From NCBI GenBank assembly GCA_903830015.1, contig CAIKSH010000175.1, forward strand, positions 1 through 6,100: 6,100 bases of DNA, written 5' to 3'. The position numbers were made by a program, and so were the translations under genes. The first letter of the stretch is position 1, and each line of letters opens with the position of its first letter. Source of the stretch: an uncultured Solirubrobacterales bacterium (GTDB taxonomy: Bacteria > Actinomycetota > Thermoleophilia > Solirubrobacterales > Solirubrobacteraceae). The notes beneath the pieces are model-generated. The model saw nothing but the letters and a program-made list of their open reading frames with translations. It did no database searches and was not told the DNA's origin. This document shows, piece after piece, positions 1 through 4,870 of the stretch.

Positions 1-242
1 CCCTGCGGGTGCAGAACGGGGCCCTCAGCCTCGTCGCCGGACAGATCGGCGACGACGTGCAGGCGACGGTCACCACCACGCGGAAGACGCTGAACTCCCT
101 GATCCTGCAGGAGATCGACCCGATCGAGGCCTTCTCCTCGGGCGCGATCGCCGTCGAGGGCGACGGGATGGCCGTGGGCGGCTTCCTCGGGCTGCTCGAG
201 GAGCCCGACCCGCGCTTCCCGATCGTCACCCCGCGCGGCTAG
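1..242 (+). CDS. C-terminal fragment of an alkyl/aryl-sulfatase-like protein (SCP2-like domain)
   Basis: The gene enters from the left edge, so only its last 79 residues are visible (frame starts at base 3, stop TAG at 240-242). The GTG at 9-11 is an internal Val codon, since the frame is open to the edge. The fragment reads as the C-terminal SCP2-like domain of class B (metallo-beta-lactamase-fold) alkyl sulfatases. It has a run of beta strands (DDVQATVTTTRKTLNSLIL, about residues 17-35), then the amphipathic segment with SSGAIAVEGD (about 45-54), a helix (VGGFLGLLEE) and the ending DPRFPIVTPR. In that family the metal-binding catalytic domain lies upstream and cleaves the sulfate ester, while this domain is thought to bind the hydrophobic alkyl chain. 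The catalytic part is outside the window, so activity cannot be judged. Stand-alone SCP2-domain proteins are the alternative. It converges with the minus-strand genes. Confidence 0.72.
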   Translation, partial: LRVQNGALSLVAGQIGDDVQATVTTTRKTLNSLILQEIDPIEAFSSGAIAVEGDGMAVGGFLGLLEEPDPRFPIVTPRG

Positions 243-252
243 GGGGCGCTGG

Positions 253-278
253 CGCCGCCGGTGCCCGACGGGGCGGCG
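253..278. terminator. GC-only hairpin in the convergent intergenic region, possible terminator
   Basis: A perfect 7-bp stem (CGCCGCC at 253-259, GGCGGCG at 272-278) with a 12-nt loop begins 11 nt after the stop of the sulfatase-like gene. No T-run follows on either strand, so it is not a classical intrinsic terminator. Its position between two convergent genes and the usual lack of U-tracts in high-GC actinobacteria make a hairpin-type terminator possible. GC-rich sequence forms such stems by chance, so confidence is low. Confidence 0.3.
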
Positions 279-338
279 GTCCCGCCGGAGTTCTGGCGTT
301 CGCGCGGCTTGGGCGCCGGCGCGCTGCCGCCGCCCGAG

Positions 339-360
339 GCTCCCCGCTCACCGGGGGAGC
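339..360 (-). terminator. GC hairpin enclosing the stop codon of the membrane-anchored protein
   Basis: Stem GCTCCCC (339-345) pairs perfectly with GGGGAGC (354-360) around an 8-nt loop. The TGA stop of the minus-strand gene (348-350) lies inside the loop. No T-run follows. It could act as a U-tract-less terminator or as an mRNA 3'-end stabiliser for the operon, or it may be incidental. Confidence 0.25.
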
Positions 361-773
361 TGGCGCCCAAGGCGGCCGAGCTTCGCAGTCGCGCTGTCGC
401 CGCTGACCTGCACGTCCTGGACCTTCAGCTTCGCCAGGGCGGGAAGGTCACCCAGGTCGATGCCCGCCTTCGAGGCGCAGGCCTGGGCCGAGGTGGCGCC
501 CGAGCCCTGCCCGTCGACCTGGAGGTTGCAGACGGCAGTGGCGTCTCCCTCTTCGGCGGCCGAGACGTAGCTGGTGACCGTGGCCTCGACCTGGACGGTC
601 TCCGGCTCCTTGGAGGTTGTCGTCGACGAGGTGGTGGCGGTGGTCACCGTCTGGGCCACGGTGGGGATTGTCGGGGTATCGCCCCCACCACCCCCGCCGT
701 TTACCAGGAGCACGGCGGCCACCGCGCCGCCGGCGATGACCAGGGCGATGATCAGGGCCGTGGACCGGGTCAT
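348..773 (-). CDS. Small membrane-anchored protein, Thr-rich linker and DUF4878-like extracytoplasmic domain, possibly C-terminally truncated
   Basis: The protein has 141 residues from an ATG at 773. Residues 1-5 (MTRST) precede one hydrophobic segment (about 6-24), with no lipobox cysteine, so an uncleaved N-terminal anchor is likely. A Gly run (26-31) and a Thr/Ser-rich linker (33-54) follow, typical of actinobacterial extracytoplasmic spacers. Residues 58-133 look like a small cystatin/NTF2-like domain of the DUF4878 type: a helix with TSYVSAAEEGDATAVC, a second cysteine (C82 and C99 could form a disulfide), and the strand VQDVQVSGDSATAKL. Such domains normally continue with one or two more strands ending in a Gly-x-Trp-Lys-like motif. 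Here the protein stops after GRLGRQLPR, and another frame stays open downstream, so a frameshift or decayed end is possible. It is 16 nt downstream of the SRPBCC gene, probably in the same operon. GGGGA abuts the ATG, so the ribosome site is poorly spaced. Function unknown. Confidence 0.75.
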   Translation of the reverse strand: MTRSTALIIALVIAGGAVAAVLLVNGGGGGGDTPTIPTVAQTVTTATTSSTTTSKEPETVQVEATVTSYVSAAEEGDATAVCNLQVDGQGSGATSAQACASKAGIDLGDLPALAKLKVQDVQVSGDSATAKLGRLGRQLPR

Positions 774-789
774 TCCCCGGTCTTCGCCG

Positions 790-1221
790 TCAGGGGTTCA
801 GTTCCTGCCTGAGGCCGGCGATCGCCTTGTCAGCGATGCGGCCGAAGGCCAGGCCGAGGAGCGGGTCGAAGAGCTTCGCGGCGCCCTTGAGGGTGAGCTC
901 GGCGTCGTAGGTGACCCTCGACCCGTCGCCCACCGCCTCGACAGTGATCTCGTCGAGGCTGGTGACGGTGGAGTTCTCGCCGCTGACCACGAACCGGCTC
1001 GGCGGCTCGTAGGCGGTCATGACGTAGACCAGCGGCGTGGTGCGGCCCATGAAGCTCGCCTCTACCCGGAACTGCGTGCCGACCCCGATCGGGCCGTCGG
1101 TGAGCTTTTCGGCCCTGACGATGCCTGGGTCCCAGTGGGCCGTGTTGCTGAAGTCGGCCAGGTAGTCGAAGGCCTCCTGCTGGCTCTTTGTCCCGTCGAC
1201 CGTTTCGCGTGCGTGGGCCAT
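790..1221 (-). CDS. SRPBCC (START/polyketide-cyclase-like) superfamily protein
   Basis: The protein has 143 residues from an ATG at 1221, a normal length for a single SRPBCC domain. The order of elements fits the helix-grip fold. A first strand (ARETVDGTK) is followed by the family-typical helix EAFDYLADFSNTAHWDPGI (about 16-34), then GVGTQFRVEASF, VYVMTAYEPPSRFVV (65-79) with the common YEPPxRF turn, further strands to about 110, and a long C-terminal helix (114-141) that closes the hydrophobic cavity. Proteins of this fold bind hydrophobic ligands or act as cyclases, dehydratases or coenzyme Q-binding-like proteins. Sequence alone does not tell which, and no catalytic residue can be assigned. 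There is no signal peptide, so it is cytoplasmic. It lies 24 nt after the SDR gene and 16 nt before the membrane-anchored gene. The operon suggests work on a shared lipid or polyketide-like substrate, which is inference. No clear Shine-Dalgarno sequence is seen. Confidence 0.85.
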   Translation of the reverse strand: MAHARETVDGTKSQQEAFDYLADFSNTAHWDPGIVRAEKLTDGPIGVGTQFRVEASFMGRTTPLVYVMTAYEPPSRFVVSGENSTVTSLDEITVEAVGDGSRVTYDAELTLKGAAKLFDPLLGLAFGRIADKAIAGLRQELNP

Positions 1222-1245
1222 GGCTTCAGGCTAGCCGGCGCCCGG

Positions 1246-2112
1246 TCAGGCAGTCATCTCGAGCTCTTCGCCGTCCCGGCCGTCGAGCGCGGCCATCGAG
1301 GCCCGGGTGCCGGCGTCGCGCTCGGCGTTGAGGTCCAGGAGCGGCGCGATGATCCCGCGCAGGTAGAAGAAGAGCTTCCACACCGGCGGGGTGATCACCC
1401 TGGGGGCGCGGCGCTCGATCCCGGCGACGACCGCCGCGGCGGCCTGCTCGGGCCGCAGCCGGCGCTTGAGGGAGCCGGGCAGGGCGTCGAGGACCCCCTT
1501 GACCACCGGATCGGTGTCGAGGGCCCGCTGGACCATGTCGGTGTCGATGAAGCCGAAGTGGACCGAGGTCGCCGAGGCGCCGAGCGGGAGCAGCTCGACG
1601 CGCAGGCCACGGGCCATCGCTTCGACCGCCGCCTTGCTCATGCCGTAGGGGATGCTGCCGGCACTGTTCGCGAAGGCCATGACCGACGAGATGGCGATCA
1701 CCTGGCCGCGGCGCTCGATCACCTGCGGCAGCGCCGCCTGGACGGTGTTTACGACACCGTTGACGTTCACGTCGAGGATCCGGTCGAAGGTCTCGGTGGC
1801 CATCGAGCGCATCGTCGCCGCGCGCGAGACGATTCCGGCGTTGGCGACCACCACATCCAGGCCGCCGAACCGCTCGACCGTCTGCGCCACCGCCCGCTGC
1901 ATGGCGCCGCGATCGGTGACGTCGGCCTGGAGGCCGAGCGCAACCTCGTCGCCGCCGAGCTCCTCGACCGTCCGGTCGATCTCGTCGGGGCGCAGGTCCA
2001 CCACCACAACCTTCGCCCCCCTGGCCCGCAGCTGCATGGCGATCGCCTTTCCGATCCCCCGGGCTCCCCCGGTGATCAGCACGACCTTGCCGTTGACGCT
2101 GTAACTGGCCAT
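1246..2112 (-). CDS. Classical short-chain dehydrogenase/reductase (SDR), NAD(H)-type
   Basis: The protein has 288 residues from an ATG at 2112, preceded by a good Shine-Dalgarno (AAGGGTGAG within 2116-2124). The Rossmann glycine motif TGGARGIG is at 14-21. Asp39 at the end of strand 2 (VVVVDLR) suggests preference for NAD(H) over NADP(H). ADV is at 63-65, NAG at 91-93, and the structural Asn is in DVNVNG (N116). The catalytic set is Ser143 (ISSV), Tyr156 and Lys160 (YGMSK), with the usual 13-residue Ser-Tyr spacing, so the enzyme looks intact. After the Rossmann core (to about 197) there is a 90-residue extension with a hydrophobic stretch (WKLFFYLRGIIAPLLDL, 245-261) that could be membrane-associated. 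This resembles SDRs acting on lipids, sterols or fatty acyl chains. It would oxidise or reduce an alcohol/carbonyl, with the substrate not predictable. It heads the run SDR, SRPBCC, membrane-anchored protein. Its start is 46 nt from the 3' end of tRNA-Ala(TGC), with no obvious promoter between, so read-through from the tRNA is possible. Confidence 0.93.
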   Translation of the reverse strand: MASYSVNGKVVLITGGARGIGKAIAMQLRARGAKVVVVDLRPDEIDRTVEELGGDEVALGLQADVTDRGAMQRAVAQTVERFGGLDVVVANAGIVSRAATMRSMATETFDRILDVNVNGVVNTVQAALPQVIERRGQVIAISSVMAFANSAGSIPYGMSKAAVEAMARGLRVELLPLGASATSVHFGFIDTDMVQRALDTDPVVKGVLDALPGSLKRRLRPEQAAAAVVAGIERRAPRVITPPVWKLFFYLRGIIAPLLDLNAERDAGTRASMAALDGRDGEELEMTA

Positions 2113-2158
2113 CGGCTCACCCTTTCACAGCTGGCGCGGCGCGGCGCTCCGGCCCTAG

Positions 2159-2231
2159 TGGAGCCAGCCGGGATCGAACCGGCGACCTCCTGCTTGCAAA
2201 GCAGGCGCTCTCCCAGCTGAGCTATGGCCCC
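2159..2231 (-). tRNA. tRNA-Ala, anticodon TGC
   Basis: The reverse complement folds as a full 73-nt cloverleaf. The acceptor arm GGGGCCA/TGGCTCC contains the G3-U70 wobble pair that defines alanine identity. The D arm is GCTC...GAGC, the anticodon stem CCTGC/GCAGG encloses loop TTTGCAA (anticodon TGC), and the T arm is GCCGG-TTCGATC-CCGGC. The discriminator is A73 at 2159. CCA is not encoded. A TAGACT box lies 11 nt upstream. Confidence 0.97.
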
Positions 2232-2242
2232 GTGCGGCGCCG

Positions 2243-2248
2243 AGTCTA
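2243..2248 (-). promoter_or_regulatory. Candidate -10 element for tRNA-Ala(TGC)
   Basis: TAGACT on the minus strand lies 11 nt before the first base of the tRNA and fits the TAnnnT -10 pattern. No recognisable -35 element is found 16-19 nt upstream. The same spacing is seen at tRNA-Ala(CGC), which supports the assignment. Confidence 0.45.
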
Positions 2249-2267
2249 GCCCGGCCGGGGGGCGCTC

Positions 2268-2885
2268 CTAGAAGTCGAAGTCGCGCGGCGGCTTGCGCTC
2301 GAACCAGAGCCGGTCGTGCTCCGGGGTCTCCTCCAGGAACTCCGGGGTCTCCTCGAGCTCGTCGCGGGCCTCTTCGGGATTCCCGCCCTCAGCGGCCGAT
2401 TCGGCGGGCGCCTGAGGCGGCGTGCCCACCGGGCGCTCCGGGGGCGCTCCGACCGCAGGCGTCGGCGGTTCGGGCATGACCGCCTCCTGGGACTCCTCGA
2501 CGGTGAACGCGCGGGTCTCCTGCGAGGGCGGTTCGGCGGGGATCTCCTCAATGACGACCGCCTCCTCCTCGACAACCTCGGCCACATCACCAATCGGCTC
2601 GCCAGCGGCGACCACGTCGACCTCGGTGGTCTCGCCGGCCTCCACGACCTCAGCCTCCGCATCGGCGACCTCGGCCACCGCCACGCCGTCGGCCTCCGCG
2701 CTGACCACGACGGCCTCGATATGGGTCTCCTCTTCGCCTTCGGCGGCGATCTCGGCGGCGCGGGCCTCACGCTGGGCCGGGTCGCCGAGCGCCTCGCGCT
2801 CCTCGATGGCGATCACGGCCGGATCGGCGCCGTTGCGGCGCTTGAGGTCGAAGTGTTCGCGGATGGCTTCGTCGAGCATTCCCAT
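2268..2885 (-). CDS. Acidic low-complexity protein with conserved-looking ends (unknown function)
   Basis: I do not assign a function. From the ATG at 2885 the protein has 205 residues. A GTG at 2891 would add two, and another ATG is at 2879. I chose 2885 because the best promoter predicts transcription starting just 5' of it, downstream of the GTG. Three parts are visible. The first is an amphipathic, charged N-terminal helix (MGMLDEAIREHFDLKRRNG, then IEEREALGDP, to about 42). The second is a long Glu/Val/Ala-rich stretch in which residues 43-124 hold no Lys or Arg but about 26 acidic residues, followed by a Pro-rich segment (about 136-162). The third is a C-terminus with a tandem LEETPE repeat (177-182 and 184-189) and the aromatic/basic ending LWFERKPPRDFDF. 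There is no signal peptide or membrane segment. I recall similar head and tail motifs in Thermoleophilia hypothetical proteins. A mostly disordered scaffold or adaptor with short binding motifs at each end is an inference. It stands alone between divergent tRNA genes. Confidence 0.82.
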   Translation of the reverse strand: MGMLDEAIREHFDLKRRNGADPAVIAIEEREALGDPAQREARAAEIAAEGEEETHIEAVVVSAEADGVAVAEVADAEAEVVEAGETTEVDVVAAGEPIGDVAEVVEEEAVVIEEIPAEPPSQETRAFTVEESQEAVMPEPPTPAVGAPPERPVGTPPQAPAESAAEGGNPEEARDELEETPEFLEETPEHDRLWFERKPPRDFDF

Positions 2886-2893
2886 TGGCACAG

Positions 2894-2922
2894 AGCCTAC
2901 GACATCGCAATCGGACCGTCAG
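2894..2922 (-). promoter_or_regulatory. Sigma70-type promoter for the acidic protein gene
   Basis: On the minus strand, CTGACG (2917-2922) and TAGGCT (2894-2899) are separated by exactly 17 nt, matching actinobacterial housekeeping promoters (TTGACn, TAnnnT) at most conserved positions. Transcription would begin around 2885-2888. That is at or within a few bases of the ATG at 2885, so the mRNA would be leaderless or nearly so. This agrees with the lack of a Shine-Dalgarno sequence. Confidence 0.5.
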
Positions 2923-2952
2923 CGCCCCGCGCAGGAGGCGGGCGGCGGCCGG

Positions 2953-2958
2953 TAGAAT
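2953..2958 (+). promoter_or_regulatory. Candidate -10 element for tRNA-Ala(CGC)
   Basis: TAGAAT lies 11 nt before the tRNA and matches the consensus TATAAT at five of six positions. No convincing -35 element is present at the normal distance, where the sequence is GC-rich. This 84-bp interval between divergent genes also carries the promoter for the acidic protein on the other strand. Confidence 0.45.
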
Positions 2959-2969
2959 CGCCTTACTGC

Positions 2970-3042
2970 GGGGCTATAGCTCAGTTGGGAGAGCGCCTGG
3001 ATCGCACCCAGGAGGTCGCCGGTTCGAGTCCGGCTAGCTCCA
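2970..3042 (+). tRNA. tRNA-Ala, anticodon CGC
   Basis: The 73-nt cloverleaf has acceptor arm GGGGCTA/TAGCTCC with the alanine identity pair G3-U70, and D arm GCTC...GAGC. The anticodon stem CCTGG/CCAGG encloses loop ATCGCAC (anticodon CGC, reading GCG), the T arm is GCCGG-TTCGAGT-CCGGC, and the discriminator is A73. CCA is not encoded. It differs from the TGC gene at 10 of 73 positions, including the compensatory pair 6-67 (C-G there, T-A here) and a compensatory change of the 31-39 pair, so both genes look selected for function. GCG is a common alanine codon in such GC-rich genomes. Confidence 0.97.
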
Positions 3043-3068
3043 TCGCATCGGGTTCCGCGGCGCCTTAA

Positions 3069-3142
3069 TGGGCGATCCAGGACTCGAACCTGGGACCTCG
3101 TCCTTATCAGAGACGCGCTCTAACCGGCTGAGCTAATCGCCC
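3069..3142 (-). tRNA. tRNA-Ile, anticodon GAT
   Basis: The reverse complement gives a 74-nt cloverleaf. It has acceptor arm GGGCGAT/ATCGCCC, D arm GCTC...GAGC, anticodon stem CGTCT/GGACG (with one T-G pair) around loop CTGATAA (anticodon GAT), T arm CCAGG-TTCGAGT-CCTGG and discriminator A73. CCA is not encoded. It lies 46 nt after parB on the same strand and converges, 26 nt apart, with tRNA-Ala(CGC). Confidence 0.97.
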
Positions 3143-3154
3143 GCGGAGACCGGC

Positions 3155-3160
3155 AGGATA
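3155..3160 (-). promoter_or_regulatory. Candidate -10 element for tRNA-Ile(GAT)
   Basis: TATCCT on the minus strand lies 12 nt before the tRNA. It fits TAnnnT but has no matching -35 element. Read-through from parB is an equally good explanation for expression of this tRNA. Confidence 0.3.
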
Positions 3161-3188
3161 GCGATGGCCGCCCGCCGCGGGGCGCCGG

Positions 3189-4067
3189 TCAGGAGAGCCG
3201 CGACGCGCGGATCCGGCCGGCGATCCCCTCCGCATCCTCGAGGCTGTCGATCGCGATCTCGGCCTTGTAGCCGGTGCCTCGGGGCCGAACCTTCACCTCG
3301 GCGCCCATCGCCTCGGAGAGCATGAGCGAGATCTCCTCGCAGGCGGCCTGCTGGTCGGGATGAACGCGGGCGCCGGCCTTGCCCTTCCTGGGCTTCTTTG
3401 CCCCTTCGTTGGCCGCCCGGGCGCGCTCCTCGAGCACGCGGACCGACCATCCCCCCTCGGCAGCGTCGCGCGCCAGCCGGCGACGGTCGGTGTTGCTCTC
3501 GGCCAGGAGCAGCGCCTTGCCGTGGCCCTCGGAGAGCTTTCCCTCCTCGAGCAGGACGAGCGCCTCGTCGGGAAGCTCGAGGATCCGCAGGAGGTTGGAG
3601 ATCGCCGACCGGCTGCGACCGACGCTCTTGCCCACCGCCTTCTTGGTGAGCCCGAGCTCTTCGACGAGCGCCGCTACGGCGCGGGCCTCCTCGACCGGGT
3701 TGAGGTCGGCCCGGGCCATGTTCTCCACGATCGCCGCTTCCAGCGAGGAGGCGTCGTCGCGCTCCTCGACGATCGCCGGAACGCCCTCCAGGCCGGCGAT
3801 TCCCGCCGCCCGCCAGCGCCGCTCGCCGGCGACCAGCTCGTAGCGGCCTCCGGCCACCGGCCGTACCAGCACCGGCTGCAGGACGCCCTTCTCGGAGACC
3901 GAGTCGGCCAGGGCCTGCAGCGCCTCCTCGTCGAAGCGCCGGCGCGGCTGGTTGGGGTTCGGGGCGATCATGTCGGTGGGGATCTCCTGGAGGCGGGCGC
4001 CCTCCTGGGCGCTTCCGCTCACCTCGAGGATCGCCGCCAGGCCGCGTCCAATTCCTGAGTCAGCCAC
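3189..4067 (-). CDS. parB: Chromosome-partitioning protein ParB (parS-binding CTPase)
   Basis: The protein has 292 residues from a GTG at 4067, with Shine-Dalgarno GAGGTGG (4074-4080) 6 nt upstream. Domain order is that of chromosomal ParB/Spo0J. The N-terminal GIGRGLAAIL (5-14) is the short ParA-contacting peptide. The ParB/CTP-binding domain (about 25-130) has NPNQPRRRFDE (37-47), GVLQPVLVRP (61-70), the arginine box GERRWRAA (81-88) and ENMARADLNPVEEA (115-128), matching the CTP-binding motifs. A helix-turn-helix centred on TKKAVGKSVGRSRSAISNLLR (141-161) reads parS. A variable, Lys-rich linker (220-233) leads to a C-terminal dimerisation domain (about 236-292). ParB loads at parS, slides as a CTP clamp and drives origin segregation with ParA, usually also helping to load SMC. 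It overlaps parA by 8 nt, so translation is probably coupled. A parS-like site lies upstream in the same gene cluster. Confidence 0.97.
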   Translation of the reverse strand: MADSGIGRGLAAILEVSGSAQEGARLQEIPTDMIAPNPNQPRRRFDEEALQALADSVSEKGVLQPVLVRPVAGGRYELVAGERRWRAAGIAGLEGVPAIVEERDDASSLEAAIVENMARADLNPVEEARAVAALVEELGLTKKAVGKSVGRSRSAISNLLRILELPDEALVLLEEGKLSEGHGKALLLAESNTDRRRLARDAAEGGWSVRVLEERARAANEGAKKPRKGKAGARVHPDQQAACEEISLMLSEAMGAEVKVRPRGTGYKAEIAIDSLEDAEGIAGRIRASRLS

Positions 4068-4827
4068 GGGCTGCCACCTCTCTTCCTAGTTCGAAATAGG
4101 CGCCGGCTCCGGCGCAGTTCGGGTCGTGATGGGTGACGGGGCGCCCGTAGCTGGGGGCCTCCCCGACCTTGACGTTTCTCGGGATTACCGTGTCGAAGAC
4201 CAGCTCGGGGAAGTGCTGGCGAACCTCCCGCTCGACGTCGAGCGAGAGGCGGGTGCGCCCGTCGTGCATCGTGAGCAGCATCCCGGCGATCACGAGGTTC
4301 GGGTTGAGCTCGCGCTGGACGAGCGAGAGCGTGTCGAGCAGGCCGGCGAGGCCCTCCAGCGCGAAGTACTCGGTCTGGACCGGCACTATCACCCGGTCCG
4401 ATGCGGTCAGGGCGTTGATGGTCAGCGGCCCGAGGGAGGGAGGGCAGTCGATCACCACGTAGGTGGCCTCGTCGCGCAGTGGCCCCAGGGCGTCGCGAAG
4501 GCGCGTCTCGGAACCTGGTTCGCGGGGCAGCTCGATATTCGCCGCCGCGAGGTCGGGATGGGCGGGAAGGATGCGCAGGTTGTCCACCGAGGTGGGCTGG
4601 AGCGCGTCCCGGGCCTGGACGCGGCCCGAAAGGACGTCGTAGAGGCTGGGCTGGGTGAGCTTGGATACCCCCAGCGCAACGGTCGCATTGGCCTGGGCGT
4701 CGGCGTCGACGAGGATCGTGGGATAGCCGGCCTCCGCGATGCAGGCGGCGAGATTGACCGCCGTGGTGGTCTTGCCGACCCCGCCCTTCTGGTTGGCTAT
4801 GGCGTAGATCGTCCCCACTGGCGCCAA
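4060..4827 (-). CDS. parA: Chromosome-partitioning ATPase ParA (Soj)
   Basis: The protein has 255 residues from a TTG at 4827. A GTG three codons later (4818) would give the tighter start MGTIYAIANQKGG, and neither has a clear Shine-Dalgarno. It is a short ParA without an N-terminal helix-turn-helix, as expected for chromosomal Soj. The deviant Walker A KGGVGKTT (14-21) carries the signature lysine (K14) of this ATPase class. Walker A' reads DADAQAN (41-47), with Ala in place of the commoner Pro. Walker B is VVIDCPP (124-130). The C-terminal half has PVQTEYFALEGL (149-160) and NVKVGEAPSYGRPV (218-231), near the surface used for non-specific DNA binding. ATP-bound dimers coat the nucleoid, and ParB stimulates hydrolysis to move parS-bound origins. 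It lies 75 nt after rsmG, with a small palindrome in the gap, and 8 nt overlapping parB. Confidence 0.97.
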   Translation of the reverse strand: MAPVGTIYAIANQKGGVGKTTTAVNLAACIAEAGYPTILVDADAQANATVALGVSKLTQPSLYDVLSGRVQARDALQPTSVDNLRILPAHPDLAAANIELPREPGSETRLRDALGPLRDEATYVVIDCPPSLGPLTINALTASDRVIVPVQTEYFALEGLAGLLDTLSLVQRELNPNLVIAGMLLTMHDGRTRLSLDVEREVRQHFPELVFDTVIPRNVKVGEAPSYGRPVTHHDPNCAGAGAYFELGREVAARG

Positions 4828-4870
4828 GCTACCGGCGCAATCGGCCGGAAAATCAGGCCTGCGGCAGAGA

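Noticed and set aside
261..812. 183-codon plus-strand Gly/Arg-rich frame
   Set aside because: It is antisense to the membrane-anchored protein gene, whose anchor, Thr linker and domain are coherent.
2184..2203. Perfect short inverted repeat CCTGC...GCAGG
   Set aside because: This is the anticodon stem-loop of tRNA-Ala(TGC), not a separate element.
574..2220. 548-codon plus-strand open frame
   Set aside because: It lies antisense to the SRPBCC and SDR genes and runs through tRNA-Ala(TGC). Its His/Arg/Asp/Val-rich composition is what an antisense frame of GC3-rich genes produces, and it shows no domain.
2250..2259. CCCGGCCGGG palindrome after the acidic gene as a terminator
   Set aside because: It has no loop and no T-run, and such short GC palindromes are frequent by chance at this base composition.
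2246..2770. 174-codon minus-strand frame rich in Arg/Pro/Ser
   Set aside because: It is an out-of-frame reading of the acidic protein gene. Arg/Pro/Ser composition is the usual product of shifting a GC-rich frame.
2316..3068. 250-codon plus-strand open frame over the acidic gene
   Set aside because: It runs through tRNA-Ala(CGC) and is the antisense of the Glu/Ala/Val repeats. The minus-strand frame has a promoter and coherent ends.
3360..4058. 232-codon plus-strand open frame
   Set aside because: It is antisense to parB, with no recognisable motif.
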